Source: Manduca sexta
Lineage: Eukaryota > Arthropoda > Insecta > Lepidoptera > Sphingidae
Direction: 5' to 3'
Assembly (NCBI RefSeq): GCF_014839805.1
Contig: NC_051115.1
Coordinates: forward strand, 3,222,600-3,286,599
DNA: 64,000 bases
Below the pieces are notes generated by a model. That model searched no databases. It was not told the origin of the DNA and saw only the letters and a list, made by a program, of their open reading frames with translations. The translations under genes and the position numbers were made by a program. Shown here piece after piece: positions 32,978-43,722 of the stretch (the first letter of the stretch is position 1; each line of letters starts with the position of its first letter).

Positions 32978-33273
32978 TGTCGCCGCAGCACCTCGTTATT
33001 CGTTGAATTGGTGAATTTCCGGAGCGATAGTGGCGCCATCTATCATTACATCGAGGAAGTATTAGAAGAGGAGGGAGGTCGACTGCTGTCAATATAAGGA
33101 CCGGCCGAACGACGAGAGCAAGAATCTTGTAGAAGTTTTTGTACGATTCTTGTTTGGACGCTCGAACCGAGCACATTGTCTATTCCGCTAGTGTTACTAT
33201 GCAGTAAATTGTTAGTGAAGTAAAGAAGTGTTTCAATAATTGAATAACTGTCTGGAAAATAAATATACACCGG
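32978..33273. mobile_element. candidate solo LTR
   Basis: A 296 bp segment flanked by TGATA on both sides (32973-32977 and 33274-33278). It contains GTGGCGCCATCTATC, a TATA-like CAATATAAGGAC and AATAAATATAC near the end, as expected of a gypsy or BEL LTR. It starts TG but does not end CA, which weakens the call. Confidence 0.4.
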
Positions 33274-33352
33274 TGATACTTTATTGGTCATGTAAAAAAA
33301 TAACCAAGTAAATAGTTTTCACTACGACAGATATTTACATACATACATAGTA

Positions 33353-33985
33353 TCACGCCTTTATCCCACAGGGGTAGGCAGAGACTATAGATTGCCACTT
33401 TGCACGGTCCTGGCATACTTCTCGCGCTTCCTCAACCTTCATTAATCCTTTCATGCATTCCCTCCGGTTCCGGGTACTTTTGACCTGGCCTTTACTGAGA
33501 ATGTCAGATATCTGACATTCGAAGGTTCGGTGCGGTCGACCCCTACCGGCTCTTCCATCCACATTCGCCTTATAAACCCTCTTTGTCAGTCTCTTATCAT
33601 CCATCCTCTCCAAATGCCCAAACCACCTTAGCATACCCTTCTCAATTTTTGTAACTACATCCTCTGTCACTCCACACATATCCATTACCGTAGTATTCCG
33701 CACTCTATCATTCAAAGTCACCCCACACATACTTCTTAACGCTCTCATTTCCACTGCTTTAATTTTACTTTCATGTTTTTTCTGCCATACCCAACTTTCA
33801 CTACCATACATCAGAGTGGGCAATAACACTCCTCTATAGACAGCCAGTCGTGCCTTTTTGGACACTTTGCAGCTACCCATAAAAGTGTGCAGCGCCCCAT
33901 TCACCCGATTCCCTGCACTCACACGTCTATCTATATCACTATCATTCCTTCCATCACTGAGTGAAAACACAACCCAGATACACAA
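33353..33985 (-). pseudogene. LINE C-terminal region
   Basis: Begins after a frameshift just past LGCVF (RT thumb side). Contains KARLAVYRGVLLPTLMYGSE, MLRWFGHLERM and GRGRPHRTF, a region found after the RT in many arthropod LINEs. Ends in the TGA that overlaps the conserved 3' tail shared with S5. Confidence 0.75.
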
Positions 33986-35623
33986 ACTCTCTTACTTGCT
34001 GTAGCCTTTCATCACGGATTATAATGTTGCAATCTGTCATGCTATCGTCCCTTTCAAACACCATAACTTTCGTTTTATTAATATTCACTTTCATACCCTT
34101 TCTCCCAAAAGCACCATCCATAATTGTCACTAACTTTTGTAACTCTTCCGCCGATGAAGCAAGAATTACTTGATCATCAGCGTAGAGCAAACAATTGAGT
34201 GACAACTCATTCATCCTCAGCCCATACTCACTCTCTTTCATATCCTTTAGACAGCTATTCATGAATAGGTTGAACAGCCATGGAGACGCTACACATCCCT
34301 GTCTCACACCCTTATTAATGCGAAACCAGTTAGTGTAGGCTCCATTTATTCTAACACAAGCACTAGAGTTCTCATAGAGAGACTTAAGCGCTCGAATTAG
34401 ATTACTACTCACCCCAAACACGGACAAAGCTGACCATAGTTCATTCCTTATCACTCTATCATAGGCCTTTTTCCAAATCTACGAAAGCGCAGAAAACTTT
34501 TTGCCCTTTGGACAAATATTTCTCTACAACATTTCGCAGGGGAAAAGACCTGGTCTGTGCACCCCATACCCTTTCGAAATCCAGCTTGTACATCCCAAAT
34601 TTTATCACACGTCTCTTTTATAACCCTTTCAATCAAAACTTTAGCATATAGTTTGCCGACAACACTAAGAAGGCTAATGCCTCGGTAGCTTTGACAGTCT
34701 TGCTGCGACCCCTTACCCTTGTATAGTGGAACAATAACGGCGCCGCACCAATCTTTTGGTACCACGCCTCTGTTCCAACACAAATTCAAGAGTCGACACA
34801 ACAAACTTGCCACCACGCCCTGTCCAGCCCTTAGCATTTCGACAGACACCCTATCATACCCTGCTGCCTTACCCATCTTCATGCTATTTAAAGCTTTCAC
34901 AATTTCATCCATGCCTATTTTATCTTCTTTTTCTTCCCTTTCATCAATCTCGTGTAAATCCTGCGTATCATCTTTCTCAAACAAACTTTCAAAATATTCC
35001 TTCCATCTTTTTAATGCACTTCTTCCATTCACTAAATTCCCATTCGCATCTCTAACACTAGTAAGCTCCGCTGATGTTGATTTTCCTCTGGCTTTCCTAA
35101 TTGTTTTCCAGAAAAACTTAATGTTCCTCTGGAAATCCTCACACAATCTTCTATCAAAATTTTCCTTTGCTTCATCCTTCTTCTTCTTAACTAATGTTTT
35201 CACTTCCTCTTTTATTCTTTTATACTTATTTTTCATATTTGACACATCTCTATCATTTGCCTTTCCCATTCTATTATCTGCTCTTATTGCCAACCAGTCT
35301 AACCATGCGTGCTTCTTCTGACTGACAACGTTTTGAACATCATTGTCCCACCAAACATTCTTTACCTCTTTACATTTCTTTCTTTTTGTTACTCCACAAA
35401 CTTCAACTGCAACACTCACAACCTCCTTTTTAAACTCCTTCCATAATTTTTCTACCTCACACACCTCACCTAGCCCTTCAAATTTTTCTTTTAATTTACT
35501 TTCATACATTTCTCTTATATTACCTTGTAATTTTTCCACTTTTATTCTTTCTAAATCACACGATTCTTCCGGACAACGGTGTCGCCACTTTCTGAAGAGA
35601 CCTTTTATACGACACATTACCAA
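33954..35623 (-). pseudogene. LINE reverse transcriptase region (broken)
   Basis: Contains YKGKGSQQDCQSYRGISLL, QAGFRKGMGCTDQ, AFVDLEKAYDRV (recoverable only across two frameshifts near 34540 and 34475), GVRQGCVASPWLFNLF and LLYADDQVIL with the catalytic YADD. Homopolymer slips in A runs account for the frameshifts. The order and spacing are typical of an RTE-clade RT palm. Confidence 0.85.
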
Positions 35624-36436
35624 AAGTGGTCGGTATCCAGACCGACTCCTCGGAACACTCTGGTGTCCATTACGTTTTTCTTCAATCGTTCATCCACAAT
35701 TACAAAATCAATCATACTTTTCACCCCAACGTTTTCCCATGTATACATATGAATCTTCTTGTGTGAAAACATTGTGTTTGTCACACGTAAATTCCATTCC
35801 AAGCATACGTCAAGCAAACTTCTCCCATTACCATTCACTTTCGCATCACCAAATGAACCCAGTACCCTTTCATACCCAACTATTAAAATCCCCTAGCATA
35901 ATTAGTCTTTCATTAACTTCACGCCTTCGTAGAACTTCCCTCACCTTTTCCCAAAAGTCATCTCGCTCCCTCTGGTCACTTTTAGAATAACCCGTACCTA
36001 AGTCTGTTGGGGCGTAAACCCCTAAAACGAAAATACGAGTTAATCCTACTTTAATTCTTACCCAAACAAGCCTAGAAGTCACGCATTCATACTCTTTCAC
36101 GCATTCTGCCATTCTCTCAGAAAGGATGAGACCTACACCCTGACTCCCCCTGGCTGTGCTGTGCACTCCAGCCCAGTAAGCCGTAAAGGTGCCATACTTT
36201 ATGGACTCACATCCTTTCCGTTTCGTCTCATTCACACATAGCAAATCGATATTCTTTTCACTCATCATCTGACATACTTCATCTATTTTATTATCCATCC
36301 CTCCTCTAACATTTAATGTTGCAAAGCGGCTTTCCAAAGCCCGCTTTTCGCCACCATGGGATACGAGACGTGACGAGTGGCGAGCCACGTCGCCGCCATT
36401 TTGATGATACTTATTATTAAATTTTCTGGTCATCAT
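35617..36436 (-). pseudogene. LINE endonuclease region (broken)
   Basis: Opens near 36434 and shows FATLNVRGG, LLCVNETK, GVGLILSERM, VLGVYAPT and LGDFN. These are the core motifs of the exonuclease-endonuclease-phosphatase fold used by RTE-type LINEs to nick target DNA. The frame is broken near 35850 and resumes with MIDFVIVDERL and a terminal TDHF-like motif (catalytic D/H), then shifts again near 35620. Confidence 0.8.
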
Positions 36437-36831
36437 GCATTCCCACGAGTAGCAATGGAAAATAATTGTCGAGCCCGGTAGAGCCCCGCATACCAGGCCA
36501 AGGCTAGTCTTTCTCTGAGGGCGCCTGACCTCAGGACAGATACGGCACGCTAACGACTAGGCACGCCCCTAGCCATGCATCTCTCGGCGCGGCAGACCTT
36601 TAGATTGGCGGAGAGGGATCTAGGAATTGGGTATACTAGGGAAATAGAATGATGGATTTGGGATAGGAAAAGGAGTAATGGGATACTACTAACTCGGATA
36701 AGGACATGTGTTTGGAGTCAATAGTAGCTCGGGGGGCCGGGGGCGCATACCCGTATGCTTCGTCCACACTACCGGACAGGTAATTTGACGTAAAGCAACC
36801 CCTGACATAATTATATTTATTTTTTTTAAAA

Positions 36832-37141
36832 AGCGGCAATAGCCTAGTTGGGTGTGAAACGGATTGCCGAGACGAATGTCCACAGGTTTAAATCCCAAAG
36901 GCACACACACCTGATTTTTCTAAAATAATGATGTGTGTATTCTTTGTGAATTATCGGTTGCTTTAACGGTGAAGGAAAAAATCGTGAGGAAACCTGCATA
37001 CCTGAGAAATTCTCTATACGAATTTTGAGGGAGTGTGAAGTCTGCCTGCACTACAGCGTGGTGGACTAAGATCTAATCCCTCTCAGTAGAGGAGGCCCAG
37101 CAGTGTGACAGTATATATTACCAAGCTCATATTATTATTAT
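36832..37141 (+). mobile_element. S1 SINE, complete
   Basis: tRNA-like head (AATAGCCTAGTTGGGTGTG, GGTTTAAATCCC), body and ATATTATTATTATT tail. It lies at the 5' boundary of the LINE. Confidence 0.8.
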
Positions 37142-37266
37142 TTTTTTCGAAACTTAAACTTTAATATTTTACATCTACGGCTCAAGTAACTTATTGTAAA
37201 GTGTTATTTTTAAATAATTATGTGGTTTCATTCAGTTACAAAATGTCAAAATGACCCTGTATACTA
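37140..37266 (+). mobile_element. M1 TIR element, 5'-truncated
   Basis: TTTACATCTACGGCTCAAG to AATGACCCTGTATA. 37267-37544 has a poly-T stretch and no recognisable gene. Confidence 0.6.
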
Positions 37267-37544
37267 TACTTAGATACAGTAATCGAAATTCACATTTTTT
37301 TTTATTTTTTTTGTGTTTTATTTTATTTAGTGACGAAGGAGGTTTAAGTTGGAATTGTTCGCACCTCTTATAACTTGAACCCAACTTAAACACGGGCCAA
37401 GTTTGTCGAGTGTCGCGGGGATCTCTAATAAGCATACAAATGGGGCCTTTACAAAGTTTTCGCTAATCACTGTCTTCAAAGGGAAGATGGTGGCGAAAGA
37501 TTTCGTATAGATATCTGTATAGCATATTTTTCATGCTTTGTAGA

Positions 37545-37880
37545 ACTAGACGAGTTTGTTCGGCTGATAAGCGATACGGTCAGTAAACAGTAACACCAAC
37601 CTTGAATTACAAAGTGTTTGGTATTCAGCGCTCGTCTGAGACATGAGATGTTAAATATGTCCAGTAGTTACACTGGCTTCAATGTTCAAACCTACAACAG
37701 TGACTACACACTGCTTGACGGCAGAAATAGATATTGCTGTGGTACCTACCCAGGCAGACTCTCACATATGAGAATGAGACCTACCACCAGTAAAAATGGT
37801 TACTTTTAAGGTAAAGTTTCATAATTTCTTATGATTACGCGAATGTTAGACATTCAAATAAAACTATCTTGAAAAGACCT
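37545..37880 (-). repeat. S2 element, reverse, plus Q scrap
   Basis: S2 at 37545-37797 (GATAAGCGATACGG ... GAGACCTACCACCAG). It is followed by a Q tail (TTACGCGAATGTTAGACATT), and at 37883 a new forward S2 start that breaks off near 37915. Confidence 0.6.
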
Positions 37881-37915
37881 TCGACCTTTACTGGTGGTAG
37901 GTCTCCCATATGTGT

Positions 37916-38374
37916 GAGTACATACACATACCGTACATAATATGTATAGATTGTAATAAGTAGATATGTATTAGTTTTGTTTGTATTAGTATAATAATAT
38001 TACACGCTGTACACCGTTTCATTGTTTTTATGGATGTTCTAGTATTATTGATTTTTTTTTTGTAAATTTTTTGTAATTGTTAAATACTTTTATTTGGAAT
38101 TTCTCTCCACTTTTACGGTGATGTGCGTGTACTAGCTTATATAATCAATCAGACTTTGTATACAAAAGACTTTTAAAAAACAATAATAAAAAATTAAAAA
38201 TACAAAAGATTCAATAGACAATTGATGACCAAAAAAAGCTCGGAGTCCCTTTCTGCCTTTCTTCTTCGGGTATTCATCGCTTAGGTAGCTAGCGAAAGGC
38301 TGGTAGGATAACTAGGTGAGGGCTCATGTCTTCACCAGTGAGAATCCTAGGATATAATACAGTGCTGATATTAT
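37916..38374. other. unassigned interval with LINE-tail copy
   Basis: 38212-38345 matches 14822-15204 (AAAAGCTCGGAGTCCCTTTC). 37916-38211 is AT-rich without recognisable features. Confidence 0.45.
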
Positions 38375-38673
38375 TATTATATACTTGCCCACTGTTGGGC
38401 ACGGGCCTCCTCTACTACTGAGAGGGATTAGGCCTTAGTCCACCACGCTGTAGTGCGGATTGGTAGACTTCACACACCTTCAAAATTCCTATAGAGAACT
38501 TCTCAGATGTGCAGGTTTCCTCACGATGTTTTCCTTCACCGTTAAAGCGAACGATAAATTCACAAAGAATACACACATGATTTTAGAAAAGTCACAGGTG
38601 CGTCCTTGGGATTTGAACCTGCGGACATTCGTCTCGGCAGTCCGTTCCACACCGAACTAGGCTATCGCCGCTA
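38375..38673 (-). mobile_element. S1 SINE, complete, reverse
   Basis: Complete from the ATTATATACTTGCCC tail to CACCGAACTAGGCTATCGCC. Confidence 0.8.
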
Positions 38674-39767
38674 TTCCAACTATAAAAAAAATCGAACATT
38701 CCATAAAGAAACAAAAATCCCAAAACATAGCAAAAGCTAGATTATGAGTTCTCGTTGAAATCTCTTTTAAGGTCACTTTACCAACCTCCAGTATAGAAAT
38801 ATAATTCCATAAAAACATGAAAGCATCAGGGAACATCATCCCTTCAACCATAATCCTATATTGCTATATTTGTTTCCCTTATCGGCGGTCAAGCAGACTG
38901 AGTGCTGTACTGTCGCGGACAAAAGTGCTCGGTAAAATTATTTTTTGTTTTTTTAAAGAGAATTTAATGATCTCTAAAGAAAAAAATATTTTTTTGGTTT
39001 TTATTGGTTTTGAAGGTTCTATAATATTTTTTTTTTGCTTTTTTTTGCTAGTAAAAATCAGTATAAAGGTTCGTTGACATCATAGCCGACGACATACATC
39101 ATCAAATCGATCAACAAAATATACCTCCAGATTGGTCCCATAGAATTTTAAAATTACTTCAGTAGTTTAGTTATAACTAAAAAAACATAATTTTTTTTTA
39201 AATAGTTTCAATACTTTAGTTTCAAAACTAAAAAAAAACTAGAATAATTACATCGTCCAAGTAAAAGAAATCACGAATTTTGCTTTCTTATGACATTTAG
39301 TTTCGTATTTAAAAAACTATATCACTTATTGCCTTTATGGATTTTTTTTAAAGCATTTCAATTGTTCGGTTTTAAAACTAAAAAAAAATAGAATAATTAT
39401 ATCCTCTAAATAAACGAAATCACGAATTTGCTTTCTTATGACATTTAGTTTTGTATTTAAAAAACCTTGTCACTTATCTTCCCGACTGTTCCTGTAAGAA
39501 GTCCTCAAGGACCTCGTATCGGCCGTCCGCAGGCCGCAAAGGAAAATATTATTCCAACACTCACCACGGACTTCGGTCAAGTTAGTATTACCTGTTAGCT
39601 GGGGTTGTTTTTCTTTTCTTTCAAAATGTTCTGCGGAAACTAGACCTTTTCTTTTAAAAGTGGACTGGATGGATAATGGAGCTTTTTTGTAGACATATTA
39701 ATGTTTGATATATTTTATATTCACAAGGTGTTAAAACCCGCCATAGTAGCAGAAAACACGAAAAATT
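38674..39767. other. unassigned interval with a duplicated AT-rich block
   Basis: Two diverged direct copies of an about 130-150 base block at about 39199-39330 and 39350-39478, sharing AAATCACGAATTT and CTTTCTTATGACATTTAGTT. The frames are low-complexity Phe/Ile/Lys translations, not genes. 39720-39750 is an S3 scrap. Confidence 0.5.
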
Positions 39768-39995
39768 TCGGCCACGGCTAATCTCAACGGAGATCAGACA
39801 GGAGATATTATAGTGCACGAGAGTGTGCAATACACAAGCACTCTGTTCCTCATAGTCCGGTGAGACATGACCGGAGAGAGATCAGACCAACGGCTTTACG
39901 TACCGAGGAATAGTATTACCGCTTCCTAACTCCAAGTTGCAACTGAATAATTAAGATGGAAAGACCCAGTCACAATTATTTTGGCCCGACCTGGG
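39768..39995 (-). mobile_element. S4 SINE, reverse
   Basis: TCTCAACGGAGATCAGACAG ... CACTCTGTTCCTCATAGTCC ... CAGTCACAATTATTTTGGCC. The head region is degraded. Confidence 0.65.
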
Positions 39996-40036
39996 ATTGT
40001 ACGCTCATATGAAAATTTAAATTAATTTATTCCTTA

Positions 40037-40324
40037 ATAGTTGAACCGACAGACGTTGTCCCGTCTTAACTATGAATTTGCGGCGCGCATTCTGTCGATC
40101 GCTGACAGTTATTTCAAACAATTGACAGTTATGTAAAATAACATTTTCGTTAACTTTTCTTAAATTTTCTAATACTCCGCGCAATTTTTTGAATTTTTTC
40201 TTTCATAAGATCTTTCTCCTGACAGTAACAAATAGAACTAAAAAAAAAATAGTGAAATCGGTCCAGCCGTTCACGCGTGATGGCGTGACCAAGGGTAATA
40301 GGGATTCATTTTTATGTATATAGA
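40037..40324 (-). mobile_element. H1 Helitron-like element
   Basis: TAGTTGAACCGACAGACG at the left (degraded CTAG) and TTTTTATGTATATAGAT at the right. Confidence 0.6.
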
Positions 40325-40325
40325 T

Positions 40326-40560
40326 TTTACGAGCATATAAATGAACTGTTCTAAACAACAATAAAAAACCAATTGTATTTTTTTTTTCTCCTCTCCTTAT
40401 CATTTCTTGAAGTCTTTAACTTAAACTGATTTTGAAAAGAGCAACACCAGTTCTTACCCATTCTCTGGTGAGAACTGCACGAACTGGTAGAGTTAATATT
40501 AACGGAATCTAAATAATGTATAACATTTTACGGATTCAAATAAATCATTTCATTTCATTA
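40326..40560 (+). mobile_element. LINE-tail-like repeat, copy 1
   Basis: GATTTTGAAAAGAGCAACACC, TTCTCTGGTGAGAACTGCACG and the end GATTCAAATAAATCATTTCA. A second copy is at 61460-61672, just upstream of lipase 2. Confidence 0.5.
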
Positions 40561-40562
40561 CA

Positions 40563-41055
40563 GGATCTCAGCCTAAGATATTTTATTACATAGATACGTT
40601 GTCCGAGCTCAATACTGGCAAGACACAAGCAAGGCAATTGCCCGACATTCACTTAGTCAACCTCCAACCACTGTCGCGGTTAGTCGGCTTACTAACTTTT
40701 TGTATTTTAATAAATAAAATGCCTTCCTGTGTTTTTAGACTATGTACAAATTATACTCCAACTGTGAATGAAAAAAACGTTTCATTTCATACATTAGTAA
40801 TCAGTATACACTATTTAACTAATAAATGCATTTTATTCGACTGTCATGGCGATCAGAGACCAATAAACTAGATGGTCACGGCGGTCGACGCTCGGGCCGT
40901 ATCAATGCGAGCTGCTAGGGCTGTACAAGTATATGACTATAGTAAATAGTGTGCTGTTTTTATGTGCAATTTTGTTAGTGTATGACGCGTCTATTTGACT
41001 TCAGCGCAGTAGTCGTACTTGTACTGTGTACAACTGCGCCACTGAGTCAGTCGAC
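40563..41055 (+). mobile_element. P-element-like fragment with THAP start
   Basis: Non-coding part (TACGTTGTCCGAGCTC, CTGGCAAGAC) leads to an ATG at 40719 opening MPSCVFRLC ... VSFH, with Cys-x4-Cys and SFH as in THAP DNA-binding domains (C2CH). The frame ends at 40871 without the distal C/H pair. 40905-41000 matches 11850-11945. The end (40998-41055) looks like an S4-type tRNA head in reverse. Confidence 0.5.
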
Positions 41056-41205
41056 TATATGTTATATATGCTATGTAAAACTGATTCATATCTGTGAAGT
41101 AGATGTATAAGACGGATTAAAATATAATCGATAAAAGTATTATTAAAAGACACGTGACCCTTATCTTATATTTTTGAAAATAATTTACAATATCAAACAT
41201 ATATT

Positions 41206-41412
41206 AAACCTCTGACTTTTCTAAAAATTTTGTGTTTGTAAATTATCGCTTGCTTTAGCGGTGAAATAAAACATTATGCAACCTGCATACCTGATACATT
41301 ATTTATAGGAATTTTGAGGGTTTGTGAAGTCTGCCCGCACTATAGAGTGGTGGACTAAGGCCTAATCCCTCTCAGTAGTAGAAATAATATAGGGCTATAT
41401 TATTATTAATAT
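41206..41412 (+). mobile_element. S1 SINE, head-truncated
   Basis: ACCTCTGACTTTTCTAAAAA to TATAGGGCTATATTATTATT. 41056-41205 shows nothing recognisable. Confidence 0.7.
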
Positions 41413-41421
41413 TATATTATA

Positions 41422-41688
41422 CTAGCTTGTGCTCGCGGCTTCGCTCGCGTCATATAGTTTTTGGAGATAAAGTTTTCCATTATAATATCTCAAAAGTTAT
41501 AAATTTTCCCCGTTTTTGCATCAGTTTTCATTACTGGTCCACTCCTTTTCATCATAGCGTGATGATATATAGCCTTCCTCGGTAAGCTATCTAACACTAA
41601 AAGAATTTTTCAGTTCGAAACAGTAGTTCCTGAGATTAGCGCTTTCAAACACACAAACAAACTCTTTATATAATAGTAAAAAGTATTC
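41422..41688 (-). mobile_element. H2 Helitron-like element, short
   Basis: CTAGCTTGTGCTCGCGGCTT end with hairpin; the other end is TTTATATAATAGTA. An internal deletion compared with the copy at 54069. Confidence 0.65.
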
Positions 41689-41791
41689 TATGTCCATCTC
41701 CTGGTTCTAAGCTACCTACCCACTAATTTTCAGCCAAATCGGTTCAGCCGTTCTTGAGTTATAAATATAACTAACACGACATTCTTTTATA

Positions 41792-42179
41792 TACAGGGTC
41801 ATTTAGACATTGCGTTACTAAATGAAACCACATACTCGTCTTCACCTTTCCTGACATTGTGCCAAAAATCATCCATTAATAACGAATATTTTCACCAAAA
41901 CTCCTGGTCTAAGTTTTCTGATGTTTTGATAATTTTGTAGTTTAATGCGAATATGGCGTGTGTGCATATTTCTGACTGAAAGTATGTTGCGACAAATTCT
42001 CTTAGAGTAGTAGTAGTGGGTTTAGGGCGTAAAATTAAAATGACTTTTTATTAATATTTATTTTGTTTGAAACTTACACTTTTTTATTTTACATCTACGG
42101 CTCAAGTAACTTATTGTAGTGTTATTTCCAAGTAGACACGTGATTTAATTTAGTAACGCAATGTGAAAATGACCCTGTA
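41792..42179. mobile_element. M1 TIR element, complete (388 bp)
   Basis: Terminal inverted repeats of about 45 bases, TACAGGGTCATTTAGACATT at the left and its complement ending GACCCTGTA at the right, flanked by TA. No ORF. TA duplication fits Tc1/mariner-type or similar elements; the superfamily is not proven. 42180-42480 contains a GA microsatellite (42416-42432) and nothing else recognised. Confidence 0.75.
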
Positions 42180-42480
42180 TATATATTTGTGAAAATGTTA
42201 TGCTGTTTACATGCCTTTTATCTCTCAAGGGGTCGAGAGAGGCACTAATACATATTTGACATCCGTTTGATAGCCTGAGAAGGGTCGGCTTATAAAAACA
42301 CATCGGACGTTCACATTAGTTCTGGAGACGCTCGAAATCCTTGGAAATTAAGTGAACTAAAGGGAACCCATGAGACAAGAACCTAGGGGAAGTCTACTGG
42401 GAGAGAAAGAGACATTAGAGAGAGAGAGAGACAACGATTATGAATGCTTAGTCGTAGCGAACTAAAACTCTAACCATTAG

Positions 42481-42777
42481 AAGCCGTTCAAGTATTACGT
42501 AAAGCAATTTTTGAAGATTTTTGACTCCCCCACCAGCCCATGTAACGCGCCGTAACGTCATCTGTCCGCTCCCGCCCCCCCTCAAAAAGTTATGTAACTA
42601 AAATTACATATTTTTCGTAAATTACCGGAAAATGGCTAAAATACCTTTGTTATTCTTTAAAAATCTAATGTTACGTAACGCGTTGTACGAACCCCTCCCG
42701 CGCCTGTTACGCATCGTAACGTTTTGCAAACCCCCTCTTCCCCCTCAAATTGCGTTACGTAATACTTGAACGGTCTC
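42481..42777. mobile_element. M2 TIR element
   Basis: Left GCCGTTCAAGTATTACGTAA and right TTACGTAATACTTGAACGG; flanks diverged from TTAA. Confidence 0.65.
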
Positions 42778-42849
42778 TTACCGAGCCAATGTTATTCAAA
42801 ATATGTATAAAATTAGTTACACACATCACACTACTTGACTATTTGAAGT

Positions 42850-43292
42850 ATACTTTTGCTCGCGGTTATGCCCGTGTGAACGAATTTTCCGAGATAAAAG
42901 TCTCGCTATGTCCTTTCTCAAATCACAAACTATCTCCATACTACGTATAATCAAAATCCGTTGGGTAGTTTTTGAGTTTATCATGTTCAAACATGTAGAT
43001 GCGGCGGGGGACTTTGTTATTAATATAATTTTTAGATCTTTTTAAAAGGATTAATTCCGTCTTATAACTGTTGCGTAACTTTAACCATTTACGCACCGCA
43101 CGCAACGGAAGCTCACGAAAGGAATACATTCCGCAACATTTTTCAAGAATGCTCCGCTCCTATTTGTCATAGCGTGATGTTATGTAGCCTATAGTCTCTG
43201 CGATAAATGGTCTATCCAACACTAAAAGATATTTCCAGTTCGAACCAGTTGTTCCTGAGATTAGCGCATTCAAACTCTATAGCTCTATATAA
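42850..43292 (-). mobile_element. H2 Helitron-like element
   Basis: TTTTGCTCGCGGTTATGCCC ... GATGCGGCGGGGGACTTTG ... GTTGTTCCTGAGATTAGCGC; ends degraded. Confidence 0.6.
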
Positions 43293-43300
43293 TATATATG

Positions 43301-43546
43301 TGAATTTGCAGCGCGCATTCTGTCAATCGCTGACAGTTATTTCAAACAATTGACAGTTATATAAAATGAATATTGTCGTTAAGTTTTCTTTAATTTTCTA
43401 ACGTTCCGTTCAAGTTCCTTAATTTTTTCTTTCATAAGATCCTTCTCCTGACAATAACAAACGCAACAAAGAAAAAATTGTGAAATCGGTCCATCCGTTC
43501 TTTGATGCGATGACAAAGGGAAATAGCGTGCATTTTTATATATAGA
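43301..43546 (-). mobile_element. H1 Helitron-like element abutting lipase 1 promoter
   Basis: Lacks the CTAG end. Its TC end (TATATATAGAT in this strand) stops five bases before the TATATATTTT that could serve the lipase gene. Confidence 0.6.
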
Positions 43547-43550
43547 TAGA

Positions 43551-43592
43551 TATATATTTTGTCAAATAATCATAATAAATTCGAGTATCAGT
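43551..43592 (+). promoter_or_regulatory. candidate core promoter of lipase 1
   Basis: TATATATTTT at 43551-43560 and an arthropod-type initiator TCAGT at 43588-43592, 82 bases before the ATG. TATA-initiator spacing is a little long (about 37-39), so this is tentative. Confidence 0.35.
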
Positions 43593-43673
43593 GACTTATC
43601 ATTATCTTGAGCGCATAATCTACAGTTCATAAATAAGACTGCAAGCTTATACTTCATTAAAATCAATTACAAA

Positions 43674-43722
43674 ATGGTCAAGGTGTGTTTGGTGTTGGCC
43701 GTCGGCCTCGCAGTAGCTTCAG
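43674..43722 (+). CDS. lipase 1 exon 1 (signal peptide)
   Basis: 49 nt encoding MVKVCLVLAVGLAVAS plus one base. Donor G|GTATGT. First ATG after the candidate initiator; the context AAAATGG is acceptable. Same length and phase as exon 1 of the paralogue. Confidence 0.88.

Larger units (their letters stand above)
33335..36810 (-). mobile_element. RTE-like non-LTR retrotransposon, nearly full length, inactivated
   Basis: An about 3.5 kb LINE read from 36810 down to 33335. In order it has a GC-rich 5' leader (36440-36810), an apurinic endonuclease-type domain (about 36434-35620), reverse transcriptase (about 35620-33960) with YADD, and a C-terminal region with GRGRPHRTF. It ends GGCGTGATACTATGTATGTA. 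The length and single-ORF plan fit RTE-clade elements. At least four frameshifts (near 35850, 35620, 34540, 34475 and 33965) break the frame, so it cannot encode an intact protein. It would mobilise itself by target-primed reverse transcription (family knowledge). Its 3' end matches the S5 SINE tail. The 3' end abuts the candidate LTR and the 5' end abuts an S1 SINE. Forward-strand frames across it are shadows. Confidence 0.85.

Noticed and set aside
34719..35990. Long forward-strand open frames (up to 215 codons)
   Set aside because: They are antisense to the LINE reverse transcriptase and endonuclease, and translate to low-complexity Ser/Phe/Leu-rich sequence without motifs.
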